Assembly (NCBI RefSeq): GCF_020042345.1
Contig: NZ_CP083387.1
Coordinates: 4,774,001-4,838,000 of the forward strand
DNA: 64,000 nt
Source: Arachidicoccus terrestris
GTDB taxonomy: Bacteria; Bacteroidota; Bacteroidia; Chitinophagales; Chitinophagaceae
Direction: 5' to 3'
Position numbers and translations under genes: made by a program. The notes below the pieces were generated by a model. The model did no database searches, was not told where the DNA came from, and saw nothing but the letters and a program-made list of their open reading frames with translations. Of the stretch, positions 45,887 to 54,769 are shown in pieces (the stretch's first letter is position 1; each line of letters begins with the position of its first letter).

Positions 45887-46543
45887 TTAAACTTTTCCAT
45901 TCCTTGTGATATAGAAAACCGTATCAATGAAAAAGAGCTTTCCGCCAGCCGTGATTACGTTTTCATCGTGCATATCTTCCAACAGCAAGTCAAAGTCTTG
46001 ATTAAAATAATCATTACGCTTAATATTCTTGAAGCCATTAAAATTCAGGACTTCTTTTATATCTTCAAGATCGGCTTCTCCATCTGCTTTCACATAGTCC
46101 TGCTTGAGAACCACGTATAAAGCTCCTTCTATCTCTATAAACCCTTGACAAGCATATGCAGTAACTTCGAATAATAAATTGTGAATAACAAGACTATTAA
46201 AAAACTCAAGCCAAGTTGCATAATAAACGCAGTCGTTTAATTTCAGCACGCTTTTCCGATCACCGTTTAAATAAACTTTTGACACTCCTCCTTGTGTCAG
46301 ATAATTAGCATCTTTTGGGAGTGCTGTTAACCAAAGACCATTTTGCTGACAGTATTCCCTTAAGCATTCGGCCTGCTTTTCTTTGACGACTGCCCTACCT
46401 TCGAATTCTCTTTTAATCGTTGGACCTGTCTCAAAGCTTCGGCATAGGTGGTTTCTGATTGCTGCGCAAGAATCTCCCGTCCCCTCAAGGACAGTTCCGC
46501 AAATGATATTTTTAAGTTTTTCTTTTGTATCATCACTATACAT
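45887..46543 (-). CDS. Polyvalent-type protein kinase-like protein
   Basis: 219 residues from the ATG at 46543 (MYSDDTKEKLK); an extension to 46648 would add an AT-rich, unlikely N-terminus. Family-like stretches are GTVLEGTGD near the N-terminus, GGVSKVYLNGDRKSVLKLND (glycine loop and Lys), YATWLEFFNSLVIHN, LYVVLKQDYV, and the catalytic-like end FDLLLEDMHDENVITAGGKLFFIDTVFYI (HDEN, then D of the Mg site). This matches the Ser/Thr/Tyr kinase fold found in polyvalent proteins of phages and conjugative elements. It lies next to the insertion sequence. Targets are unknown. Confidence 0.75.
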   Translation of the reverse strand: MYSDDTKEKLKNIICGTVLEGTGDSCAAIRNHLCRSFETGPTIKREFEGRAVVKEKQAECLREYCQQNGLWLTALPKDANYLTQGGVSKVYLNGDRKSVLKLNDCVYYATWLEFFNSLVIHNLLFEVTAYACQGFIEIEGALYVVLKQDYVKADGEADLEDIKEVLNFNGFKNIKRNDYFNQDFDLLLEDMHDENVITAGGKLFFIDTVFYITRNGKV

Positions 46544-46974
46544 TTGTACAAATGTTACAAAAATATAGTAAATAATCAGTCTAACAAGTAAGCCATTGAT
46601 TCTCTGACTATTAAATAAGGGTATTTTAGGAAAATCCTCCCCTAGCACATTTCTATTAAAAGGAGTTTTTATAATATTAACTGTTGGTTTTCAGTCGTAT
46701 ACTTTTGGAATTTGTTATTTAGAAAACTGGGCTTTTGCGTCAGCTGCTCCCATAAAGCAATTGGAGCAAATTTACCCACTTGATACACTTGATAGCTAAA
46801 TCTGAAAAAGATATAGCTATATCTAAAAAGCACGTTGTTCAGGATAACTTTTTCCGTGACTAACACAGCGTATATAAATTCCCATCGGGACAGCTCCTAT
46901 GGATCGATCTTTTAGAACAGGGACAGCGCTCCCTGATCCTTAAAAAAACGCAAGGCCATTTAGCGGCATTCCGG
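46544..46974. other. AT-rich intergenic region between kinase and VOC genes
   Basis: About 430 bases, strongly AT-rich near 46650-46860. It should hold the kinase promoter. Short frames inside have no recognisable features. Confidence 0.4.
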
Positions 46975-47370
46975 TCAGATTTTCTTTTGTATCTGCCAGT
47001 AATGTCCGAAAGGATCCCTGAACATCCCCTGTCTGTAGCCATAATCATGGTCCGTGACAGGACTGATCTGTCTGGCGCCCGCTGCGAGGGCCCTGTTAAA
47101 TACCTCCTGCACGTCATCCACAAATAAACCGATCACCGTGGTCACCCCTTTCGCAGCCACCGGTTCAAGCGCATCAAACCAGCCCATGGTCTCATGTACA
47201 TGAAAAACGGCTCCATCTATTTCCAACTCCGCAACATGAATACTCCCGTCATCATTGTTTAAACAAAAATGCTCCTTCGCGCCAAATTTAAGGTAAAAAT
47301 CAATATTGAAGGTACCCTTCGGGATATGCAGTTCCGGCGCAAAATGTGTTTTTCCCATTGTGTTGGTCAT
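46975..47370 (-). CDS. VOC-superfamily (glyoxalase/bleomycin-resistance-like) protein
   Basis: 131 residues, the size of a PhnB-like VOC protein. The N-terminal half has FNIDFYLKFGAKEHFCLNN and the C-terminal half IGLFVDDVQEVFNRALAAGA and GYRQGMFRDPFGHYWQI. Metal ligands common to the fold (His, Glu and Gln/His) can be placed at HVAELEI/HVHE and HYWQI. No substrate can be given. It is third in a leftward group after the DUF1801 and membrane genes. Confidence 0.87.
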   Translation of the reverse strand: MTNTMGKTHFAPELHIPKGTFNIDFYLKFGAKEHFCLNNDDGSIHVAELEIDGAVFHVHETMGWFDALEPVAAKGVTTVIGLFVDDVQEVFNRALAAGARQISPVTDHDYGYRQGMFRDPFGHYWQIQKKI

Positions 47371-47454
47371 ATTGTTTTTTCCGTTTTTTTATTGACAACC
47401 ATTCAAGGTTCATCAGTCAATAAGTTAAAAAGGCATATACATCTTCTGTGTTAT

Positions 47455-47850
47455 TCATTGAAAGCTTTTATCCAGTTCAACAGCCTCTCTGATCAGTCCG
47501 GTTAAAGCAGCAACGTCAATATCCCCGACTTTTTGATAGATCTTATAGAACACCTGTTTGTTGGTGCCGCGGTCCAGATATCTGTTCTTATCGATCAGCC
47601 ATTTACCATACCAGAAACCGAACAATACACCGGTTTTTATACCACTTCTGGGGACAGCTGCAGGAAAGATCAGGCATATAGATCTATTTGCGTAAAAAAA
47701 CGGAACATTATAAGACAATTTCTCTTTACCATAACCGTCCAACGCCGCTATGGTGATCTCGCGCAACATATCCGTCAATGTGGCTTCCTCCCTTGGAAGA
47801 AAATCAAAGAGCTCAACCAGTGACCGAAATTTCATCTGTTCTTTTGCCAT
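47455..47850 (-). CDS. DUF1801-type small protein
   Basis: 131 residues of the YdhG/DUF1801 type: LREITIAALDGYGKEKLSYNVPFFY, FGFWYGKWLIDKNRYL and a C-terminal helix with LIREAVELDKSF. The fold resembles iron-binding frataxin-like or stress proteins, but the function is not established. It follows the membrane-protein gene by one base, so translation is probably coupled. Confidence 0.75.
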   Translation of the reverse strand: MAKEQMKFRSLVELFDFLPREEATLTDMLREITIAALDGYGKEKLSYNVPFFYANRSICLIFPAAVPRSGIKTGVLFGFWYGKWLIDKNRYLDRGTNKQVFYKIYQKVGDIDVAALTGLIREAVELDKSFQ

Positions 47851-47851
47851 T

Positions 47852-48340
47852 TTATCTAAGCTGTTTTTTATAGATGTCAGTTTCCTTTTTCAGATAATAG
47901 CTTCGGGCAAAATAAGCCAATGGGCATCCGATAGCAATAATTAATATGATGGTACCCTTAATCGCTGTAAACCATCGGAACTCGGATCCCGGCGCATGCG
48001 TAAGTGGCAAAACCAGCAAATTCATGACCAGCCAGATAAAAAGCCCGTAAACAATGCCTTGCATAAACGGAGCGCCTACGACTTTTTTAAACTGCCCATA
48101 CAGCACAAAAAACAAGACCGTCCAGAAAAAAGCAATGAAAAAATGTATGGCTAAGCCAAGCAGCGCCGGGCCGACCGGCTGCTCAAAAGCCTTTTCACCC
48201 AATAGACCGCTGGCAATAAACTGCAGAACACGCACCGGTAAAATATCATAACTCCACCATGCGTCGACAAATGCGATCAGTATATCGGCACAACCGGCCA
48301 GGAAGCCTATTTTTAGTACCGCGCTTGAAATCCTGTTCAT
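47852..48340 (-). CDS. Membrane protein, about four helices
   Basis: 162 residues from 48340 (MNRISSAVLKIGFLAGCADILIAF). Four hydrophobic segments are visible (about 8-28, 57-80, 90-112 and 122-145). The pattern GxxAGxxD in the first helix and PVGPALLGLAIHFFIAFFW recall DUF1440/YagU-like inner-membrane proteins. Function unknown. It is first of a three-gene leftward set with the DUF1801 and VOC genes. Confidence 0.7.
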   Translation of the reverse strand: MNRISSAVLKIGFLAGCADILIAFVDAWWSYDILPVRVLQFIASGLLGEKAFEQPVGPALLGLAIHFFIAFFWTVLFFVLYGQFKKVVGAPFMQGIVYGLFIWLVMNLLVLPLTHAPGSEFRWFTAIKGTIILIIAIGCPLAYFARSYYLKKETDIYKKQLR

Positions 48341-48585
48341 TTCACGCCTGTTAAGTTTGTCAGAAGATCTATTCAGCAATGGTCATTTTTGATATTCTAT
48401 CAGAAAATGCGATACGCTAAAACGCTATAGAGAAAACCGTATCATCAGATAGCGGTGACCACTCCGTTTATGCACACAAGTTAAGTATTTTCTTTTAATA
48501 GGATTATCAGATGGCAGGAGTCCTCTACGATACATCGCTAATGAACCCTGCCCTCAACCTTTAACGGTCGATTTGTGTGAATATT

Positions 48586-49437
48586 TTATACTAATGCTTC
48601 AAAATATTCTTTCAGCGTATGGCTTCCACATTCCGGGGCAATCATATCCATCGTCAAGACAGCCATTAAAAATTCGATCGGGCCATAGGTTTTGCTGCCG
48701 GTAAACGTCCTAATCAAAAATAAGGCGAGTTTGCTGATTCCATTTGGAATATGCGTGATTTTGGGCTTTTTAAGAGCCGCAGAAAACGCTATTTTGGCGA
48801 TCTGATTGTGCGTCATAATTTGCGGGCCGCCCGTTAAAAGTTCTTTTTCACCTGACCTAATGGCATTTACGCAAATGGCCGCGAGATCGGCGCCATGAAT
48901 AGGGTTCATTCTATGCTGCCCGTCCCCAAACAAAAATACGCGCCCCTTTTTCGCCATCTCGTAAAATTCCTTCATATCCGAGAAATAGCCCGTAGGGCGA
49001 ATGATACAATAATCCAACCCTGATTTCTTTAAGACCGCCACAAATTTTTCTTTCGCTGCACAGATTTTAAGATGCATTAATTTATCGGCGTTTAGCACAG
49101 AAATATAGATAATTTTCTTCACCCCGCTTCTTTTAGCCTCTTCCAGCAAATTAAGATTCGCCTGATAGTCCACATCCATATATGTCAGCCCATCCTTTTG
49201 CCGGGTAATGCCAACCGTGGATATGACAATGTCTACATCCCAACAACAGCCTTTCAGTGTCTCCGGCCGCGTTACTTCTGCCTTTATAATGTCCAGCTTC
49301 GGATACGTAAGGCATCCTTGCGGCAGCTTTTTCTCATTTCTGACAAGTGCCTTCGTTTCAAAGCCCCTGCGCAAAAGTTCTTTTAGAATGTATCCGCCCA
49401 AATACCCGGTTGCGCCTGCCAGCAGTATCTTGTTCAT
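48586..49437 (-). CDS. NAD(P)-binding atypical short-chain dehydrogenase (NmrA/epimerase-like)
   Basis: 283 residues. The dinucleotide motif GATGYLGGYI (residues 7-16) opens a Rossmann fold; VDIVISTVGITRQKDGLTY, VKKIIYISVLNA and YCIIRPTGYFSD follow. The YxxxK active site is replaced by other residues, as in NmrA-like proteins, so it may be a redox sensor or an atypical reductase. It stands 19 bases after the other NAD(P)-binding gene, in an apparent three-gene operon headed by marR. Confidence 0.88.
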   Translation of the reverse strand: MNKILLAGATGYLGGYILKELLRRGFETKALVRNEKKLPQGCLTYPKLDIIKAEVTRPETLKGCCWDVDIVISTVGITRQKDGLTYMDVDYQANLNLLEEAKRSGVKKIIYISVLNADKLMHLKICAAKEKFVAVLKKSGLDYCIIRPTGYFSDMKEFYEMAKKGRVFLFGDGQHRMNPIHGADLAAICVNAIRSGEKELLTGGPQIMTHNQIAKIAFSAALKKPKITHIPNGISKLALFLIRTFTGSKTYGPIEFLMAVLTMDMIAPECGSHTLKEYFEALV

Positions 49438-49456
49438 ATACTCAAGTGTTTAAATG

Positions 49457-50059
49457 TTATCTTTTTAAAACATTAATGGCAATATTTCTGCCCATTGACT
49501 GCATCAGCGCAAGATTGATCCAGCACAGCCCAAGCTGTTCCAGCAGCCCTGCTTTGTCACTGCCACCGAAATCATAACAATTGGCAAAGCCCAGATCCTT
49601 TGCCAGTTGTCTGACCACTTCCTTTGCCCTTTCACTGTCACCGGCAACAAAGGTATCCAGCCCGCCGGGGTTCGCCATATTTTCAAAGCCAGTGTTATTA
49701 AATGCTTTTACAATGTGCTTGCACTCAGTAAGATTGCGTAAAGCATCAAAGGCAGTTTCAAACCCCTCCAGGCCGGAACGAAAAGCATTCGTTGGATCAA
49801 TGATAATTTTTTCCGCCGCGCCTTTTAGATACTTCACCAAAGAGGGCACAGCTCCAGGCGGTACGGACAGTACGATAACGGCTCCCCTTTCAATCGCTCC
49901 GGGTATGTTTTCAACCGAAATATTTTTGTCCCGCAAGAGATCTTTATCTTTAAAAGTATCTACATCTCTCACCCCTATACTAATCTCATGGCCTGCTTTG
50001 GCCCACCCTCTTGCTAATGCCGTGCCGACATTCCCGGCACCAATGATGGTTATTTTCAT
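49457..50059 (-). CDS. F420/NADP-oxidoreductase-like NAD(P)-binding protein
   Basis: 200 residues beginning directly with a Rossmann motif (ITIIGAGNVGTALARGW) and GHEISIGVRD. Also visible are AVIVLSVPPGAVPSL, IIDPTNAF and FNNTGFENM, as in the F420-dependent NADP oxidoreductase family. Many bacterial members work without F420 or have unknown partners. Probably cytoplasmic and cotranscribed with the SDR gene and the marR gene upstream. Confidence 0.88.
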   Translation of the reverse strand: MKITIIGAGNVGTALARGWAKAGHEISIGVRDVDTFKDKDLLRDKNISVENIPGAIERGAVIVLSVPPGAVPSLVKYLKGAAEKIIIDPTNAFRSGLEGFETAFDALRNLTECKHIVKAFNNTGFENMANPGGLDTFVAGDSERAKEVVRQLAKDLGFANCYDFGGSDKAGLLEQLGLCWINLALMQSMGRNIAINVLKR

Positions 50060-50118
50060 TTTAATGTATTTACAGTTTACAAATATATAGTTAATGCAAC
50101 AACTATTAAATTAAAAGC

Positions 50119-50577
50119 TTACTCAGGATTGCCCATAATTTTATCTAAGACCAGCCTGCATGCCTCAAGTTCACTTTCTGAAATACCCATGGTGCACTGC
50201 GATTCCGTTTCGGCCGCAATAGCTAATAATGGCCGCTCCATTTTTTTTACATGCTTGGTGAGAAACACTCTTTTGCTTCTGCCATCTTCGGGATTGTCCA
50301 TCATAATTACCAGTTTATTTCGCTCCATATTTCTCAATATTCTCGTTATCCCCGGCTTATCTTTAAGCGTGGCTTCGCATATTTCGGTAGGTGTTTGCCC
50401 GTCCCGGTCAAACAGACAGGCCAGTACCACCCATTGCTCTGAGGTTAACCGATAGCCCGCATTTTGAAGCTTCTGCTGCAAAATCCGGTTCATATACTTC
50501 CCGGCATTATTGATATGATGCGCCAATAAATGCGCTACTTTTCTGTTTTGATGGAAGTCGCTCCCAATTTGTTTCAT
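50119..50577 (-). CDS. MarR-family transcription regulator
   Basis: 152 residues. Winged helix-turn-helix with LTSEQWVVLACLFDRDGQTPTEICE, followed by GITRILRNMERNKLVI and the wing DNPEDGRSKRVFLT. It is 59 bases ahead of two NAD(P)-binding genes on the same strand, so it likely controls them and itself in response to a small molecule. An AT-rich palindrome TTAATTAA (about 50601-50608) upstream could be part of an operator. Confidence 0.92.
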   Translation of the reverse strand: MKQIGSDFHQNRKVAHLLAHHINNAGKYMNRILQQKLQNAGYRLTSEQWVVLACLFDRDGQTPTEICEATLKDKPGITRILRNMERNKLVIMMDNPEDGRSKRVFLTKHVKKMERPLLAIAAETESQCTMGISESELEACRLVLDKIMGNPE

Positions 50578-50904
50578 AGAATAAAGGTATAGGATATAAT
50601 TTAATTAACCAAACAACTAAATTTACCATCAGATAATCCGACCGCCTTCTGACATAAAAGATCCTACCGGTCAACAGTTGTTCATCCGTTTTCACAGAAT
50701 TGAATCCCCTGGCATTAGACAACCGGCCAAAACCATAGCTTCATTCACCCAAAGCTTTTAATTCAGTCTTTGTCAGCAGGATGTCTCCACTACTCCACTC
50801 CCAACCTCGCCTGAACGAACCCAAAAATGCCGGAAGGATGTCATGATAGGCCCCTCAACCCAAAAAAATAGCTATATTCGTATACGTTTTTAATCCACGA
50901 TAAG
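50578..50904. other. Divergent intergenic region (marR / metalloprotease)
   Basis: 327 bases. A TATATTCG element at 50873-50880, one base off the TAnnTTTG -7 consensus and 24 bases before the start of the next plus-strand gene, is a possible promoter. The left side should hold the marR promoter. Confidence 0.35.
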
Positions 50905-51663
50905 ATGCATTATAAAAATCATGCGATACTGGTCTTTTTGGCGGTGCTGCTTGTTTGCTGCAGTAAAAGTGATCAGCCCAAGGACGGTTCATTTAACGGA
51001 AAAACATACAGCAAACAGTCGGTGGGTAAATCCGCCCGTGATTTGCTTTCCGCTGCACCCTTTACTTCCTTGAAAATAGAGCTCCAATATACACCCGACT
51101 ATAAACCGGATGACGGTGTGATCAGCGCAGTCAAAAATTTTCTGAAAACCCGGCTGAATAAACCAGGCGGCGTTTCCATAACGGAAACGCAGATACCCTC
51201 CCTGGAGAAAAACCAGGTTTCCACAGATGAGGTCATTTCGGTAGAAGATCGGTACAGAACACAGTATGCCGGTGACCAAGAAATAACTCTATATGTAGTC
51301 ATTGCGGATGCAGATTATACCGACAATTCGGTTTTGGGCTTTACCTACCGCAATACCTCCATATGCCTTTTCGGCAAAACAATCTACGACAATTCCGGTG
51401 GCATCGGACAGGCGAACCGGGCACAACTTTTCACTACGGTTCTGGAACACGAGATCGGTCACCTGCTCGGCCTTGTTGATATCGGCTCATCGATGCAGGT
51501 CAATCATGTGGACGAAGCCCACCCCGATCACTGCAACAATAAAAACTGCCTGATGTACTATGCGGCAGAGACCACCGATATTCTCGGGTTTCTCATTGCA
51601 GGCAATACGCCTGTTTTGGATCAGAACTGCCTAAATGACCTGAAAGCCAACGGAGGAAAGTGA
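50905..51663 (+). CDS. Metzincin-like zinc metalloprotease lipoprotein
   Basis: 252 residues with lipoprotein signal (AILVFLAVLLVCCSKSD). The zinc site HEIGHLLGL stands near residue 187. Farther on, the segment HCNNKNCLMYY gives a C-x4-C-L-M, with the Met of the Met-turn. Archaemetzincins have HExxHxxG...C-x4-C-x-M, but here about 20 residues separate the third ligand region from the Cys pair, and a His/Asp-rich loop (HVDEAHPDH) intervenes. So it is a secreted, membrane-anchored metzincin-type protease of no fixed subfamily. Its target is unknown. A small hairpin downstream may end the transcript. Confidence 0.8.
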   Translation: MHYKNHAILVFLAVLLVCCSKSDQPKDGSFNGKTYSKQSVGKSARDLLSAAPFTSLKIELQYTPDYKPDDGVISAVKNFLKTRLNKPGGVSITETQIPSLEKNQVSTDEVISVEDRYRTQYAGDQEITLYVVIADADYTDNSVLGFTYRNTSICLFGKTIYDNSGGIGQANRAQLFTTVLEHEIGHLLGLVDIGSSMQVNHVDEAHPDHCNNKNCLMYYAAETTDILGFLIAGNTPVLDQNCLNDLKANGGK

Positions 51664-51735
51664 CCCGGCAAACTATAAACTATCCAGCAGTGCGGGCCGC
51701 TTTTGTATGCCACGGCCATTTATGAACCGCGTAGC

Positions 51736-51754
51736 CCCGCAAACGGCGGGTTTT
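51736..51754 (+). terminator. Possible terminator after the metalloprotease gene
   Basis: CCCGC and GCGGG (5 bp, 5-base loop) followed by TTTT. It points rightward and lies 73 bases after the stop codon. The stem is short. Confidence 0.45.
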
Positions 51755-51779
51755 ACTTAGGATTGGCAGACAAAATTTT

Positions 51780-52358
51780 TCAAAGTACATAGGGAATGAT
51801 GGCCTTCGTATTAGCCTTGTAGCCGGCATATTCCGCCCCGAATATCCCGGTCAGTAAATGCTCCTCCTTCTTGAGTTTTAGCCATAACGACACAAAAACG
51901 ATAACAACGGCCAGTATACCCCTATAATCTCCTACTATTAGTGCATTACCGGTAAATAGCAGTAGCAATCCTGTATAAATGGGATGTCGGATCAGGCTGT
52001 AAATACCTGACTTTATTAACTCATGTTGCTTCTTTTGTGCTACCGATACACTCCAGTTCCTGCCCAGCAAATAGCGTGCATAACAAACAACTGCTCCGCC
52101 AACAATACAAAAAGAAAGGCCAATAAAGCCAACTGTGTTCGTGTGTGCCACAAAATTTTCCCTTAACCAGCTATGCCCGTACCAATTACCCGGGCCCAAT
52201 AACAATATCGCAATGATGATGGGTAGCCAATACAGGGCAAAACGCTTTACCAAAGACTCCTGACGCGTGGTCTTTTTAGCCCTGAACGCCGAAAGGACCC
52301 AATAAATGATAACAGTCAGCCATATAACTCTTAGCACGATTTTTATATACTCACTCAT
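51780..52358 (-). CDS. Isoprenylcysteine carboxyl methyltransferase (ICMT)-like membrane methyltransferase
   Basis: 192 residues, five to six hydrophobic helices. The diagnostic C-terminal part is LIKSGIYSLIRHPIYTGLLLLFTG, with RHPxYxG, followed by a helix and KEEHLLTGIFGAEYAGYK. This is the SAM-binding signature of the ICMT/PEMT family. In bacteria these enzymes methylate unknown small molecules or lipids. Confidence 0.88.
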   Translation of the reverse strand: MSEYIKIVLRVIWLTVIIYWVLSAFRAKKTTRQESLVKRFALYWLPIIIAILLLGPGNWYGHSWLRENFVAHTNTVGFIGLSFCIVGGAVVCYARYLLGRNWSVSVAQKKQHELIKSGIYSLIRHPIYTGLLLLFTGNALIVGDYRGILAVVIVFVSLWLKLKKEEHLLTGIFGAEYAGYKANTKAIIPYVL

Positions 52359-52493
52359 TGGGCTATATTCTTTGGTTGTTGGTTAATTTTATCACAGCGC
52401 GTCCCCCATCTGTTTAAAAACTAAAGCGTAAATGTAGAGAAAAATGGGGATATTCCGTCCTGTAGCTATACTCCCGGCAATATGGGGACAGGT

Positions 52494-53438
52494 TTATCTC
52501 CAATAAGCAAAACCGTCTCCTTTCTGGCGTATATTCCCATCATAGAGAAAGATAACCCGTCCGTCAGCGTCTTCATCGCCTACATTATACTGCCTCCCGT
52601 CAGCAGGGATAACGGCAAGATACCAGCTATTATTGACGTATTCCGTTCCGATCAACAGATAGTTGCCGTCTGGTGAAAACGTGCATGCCTTTTCGTGCAG
52701 ATCACTTCCGGTAATCTGTGCCAGATTACGGCCGTCACTATTCATCATCCAGACATGGCCGCCCCGGGTAAAGGCCACCTTCTTCCCATCAGGACTGACC
52801 ACTAAAGCATCCCAGGCCCTGTAACCGATATTATCCACCGTTTTGATCAGGGTCGCTGCTGTAAAAGCCGTGTTACTTAAATAAATATGATCGCCAATCG
52901 TAAATAGCAGGGAGTTATCAGGCATCCAGGCATGACGTGTCACATTTATCCGGAGCTTTGTCTCACCAAGTTCATCGAGATTAGCTAATACATCTCCTTG
53001 TTGGTTGAGGATTATAATTCCATCATCAAAGGTCGGTTCTACAGCGATCATTGTTTCATCCGGAGAAAGTAAACCGTAAGAATCCTCCCTCTCTGTAGGG
53101 TAATACTTGAATTGGTAAACGACGTCTAAATCACTGACCCGTATATTCGTATACTGATTGGCATCGTAGTCGTGATCAGGGGATGCAGTAGCATACAGAA
53201 GTTGCTTTGCATCACGACTGATATCCCATCCGTTACGGCGAACATCTGATGCTAAAATACTGACGCTTTCGCCCGTTCTTAAATCCATTTTCAGGATACC
53301 GTCTGTCGCCCAGTCAAAATAAAGGCTGCCTGACAAATTATACCCCTGTCCTTCCCCTGGATGCGCCGGCGTGTTTTTTTTACTGCAGGAAGCACAGCAC
53401 AGTGCAATACAGGTTATAAAAAGAAGAATATTTTTCAT
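52494..53438 (-). CDS. TolB-like beta-propeller lipoprotein
   Basis: 314 residues with lipoprotein signal (CIALCCASCSKKN). Repeating SPDG/SPDE blades (LLSPDETMIAVEP, VSPDGKKVAFTRGG, FSPDGNYLLIGTE) make up a WD40/TolB-like propeller of about six blades. It is secreted and membrane-anchored; it is not clearly part of a Tol-Pal system. No operon partner is evident. Confidence 0.82.
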   Translation of the reverse strand: MKNILLFITCIALCCASCSKKNTPAHPGEGQGYNLSGSLYFDWATDGILKMDLRTGESVSILASDVRRNGWDISRDAKQLLYATASPDHDYDANQYTNIRVSDLDVVYQFKYYPTEREDSYGLLSPDETMIAVEPTFDDGIIILNQQGDVLANLDELGETKLRINVTRHAWMPDNSLLFTIGDHIYLSNTAFTAATLIKTVDNIGYRAWDALVVSPDGKKVAFTRGGHVWMMNSDGRNLAQITGSDLHEKACTFSPDGNYLLIGTEYVNNSWYLAVIPADGRQYNVGDEDADGRVIFLYDGNIRQKGDGFAYWR

Positions 53439-54068
53439 TATTGGATAAAATAGATATGTAAAACCTAATGATGCACGTTGTAGAAAACATATCTGTCAAA
53501 CCAATGCGCGGGGGTGATTTCCCTTCGCATAGAAACAACAAGGGCGATAAATATATCACTACAAATATCACAGTTAATACCAGGCCGGGCAATACCTAGA
53601 AATAGGTATTTTCTGATTTACAGGTATTTCCTAACGGCCGAAACAGATTGCGTCTGTTTAACGTAAATATCGTAAGGTTCCATATTTGAGGCAGCATATT
53701 TCAGAATCCAGAAAAACGATTAAAAATGGAGATATTTCAGAAAAAATAATTAAAAAAAATCTACATACCTGAAACGCCCCTACCGGATGATCTAATGGCA
53801 TTTCAAGTAATCAACTGCTATTCCAAACCGAAATCTACTCTTTTAAATTTATCGGCGAATCAAGCGCCTATCCTTGTTTCCCGCTATCTTTTGTCTCCAC
53901 TCCGGTTCCTTCAGGCGCCTATACCATCAGTACAATGCCGTCAAAAAATCAAACAATAATGCGTAGCTTTAACTGGAATTCCTGCTGCACCGAATGTGAA
54001 ACGTAAATAATGAATGAATAGGGTTGTTCACAACCAAGGTTGCAAAACCCGGAAAATGAGCCTAAGCG
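53439..54068. other. Intergenic region, 630 bases
   Basis: It contains a perfect 8-bp inverted repeat with a 4-base loop (AATACCTA, GAAA, TAGGTATT, 53591-53610), which may belong to the propeller gene's upstream region. A plus-strand frame near 53820-54000 reads as plausible protein (for example SFVSTPVPSGAYTIS) but lacks a start and has no recognised relatives; it might be a gene remnant. Confidence 0.35.
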
Positions 54069-54713
54069 ATGAAAAGACGAATGCTACACCGTTCAATGTG
54101 CTGCTTTGCCCTGCTTACCGTTATGGCAGCATGCAAACAGAGCGCCAGGCAGTCACCCACTGCCGGCGCAGTGAACAGCAGCCAGGCGATAAACGCCCAT
54201 ACACCTGTCATGCATGCGCATCAGCGCAAAGTAACCCAGGATAGCCTGTCAGAAACAAGACCAGAAAGCGATTCCGTTTTCATCCAGGCCTGGAAATTAT
54301 TTGCTCATGCCGTAAAACAGGGTAATATCCAGCAGCTGAAAAAGTGCATAGCTTTTCCGCTGCTGGGAGCAGGTGCCAGCTGTTTACCTCATGACCGGCT
54401 GCAGGATCCTAAGCAGGATACAACAGGCATCAATGAAAAACAGTTTGAAGCCCTCTACGCTGAGATATTTGACCGGCAGGCTATCCGGTGTATCACCGCT
54501 CCCCTGTCAAAAAATGACCCTATCCGGATATGGCAGGACACCGGTATGGTCAGCCGGCTGATTGCGAGCAAGCGTGATCCGGCAACGCAGGTCTATGTCT
54601 ATCACATTGAATATATGAAAGGCAACCGGGAGGGCGGCAAATACTTCATATTTGCCAGGTTCCATGGCCACTATAAACTCGCAGCGCTTTTATATGATGG
54701 AATGCTTTTGTAA
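54069..54713 (+). CDS. Lipoprotein of unknown function
   Basis: 214 residues. The signal ends in LLTVMAACKQS, a lipobox. The following 40 residues are low-complexity and hydrophilic. The remainder (about 70-214) reads as a small alpha/beta domain (WKLFAHAVKQGNIQQLKKCI, FEALYAEIFDRQ, YKLAALLYDGMLL). I do not recognise the family. It stands alone on the plus strand. Confidence 0.65.
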   Translation: MKRRMLHRSMCCFALLTVMAACKQSARQSPTAGAVNSSQAINAHTPVMHAHQRKVTQDSLSETRPESDSVFIQAWKLFAHAVKQGNIQQLKKCIAFPLLGAGASCLPHDRLQDPKQDTTGINEKQFEALYAEIFDRQAIRCITAPLSKNDPIRIWQDTGMVSRLIASKRDPATQVYVYHIEYMKGNREGGKYFIFARFHGHYKLAALLYDGMLL

Positions 54714-54769
54714 GGCTGCCGGCCATCGCCGGACTGAGCCCGCTTTTGCACGTATCAAACCCGGCTTTT

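Noticed and set aside
46360-46551. 63-codon minus-strand ORF overlapping the start of the kinase gene, which might have been an antitoxin
   Set aside because: The kinase frame shows strong family-like sequence over the same bases, so this ORF is a shadow.
50507-50722. 71-codon minus-strand ORF overlapping the marR start
   Set aside because: Overlaps the clearly coding MarR frame and has no family features.
53796-53970. Small plus-strand ORFs in the gap before the 54069 lipoprotein gene
   Set aside because: Two competing frames are both open, neither with a convincing start or family; kept only as a possible remnant.
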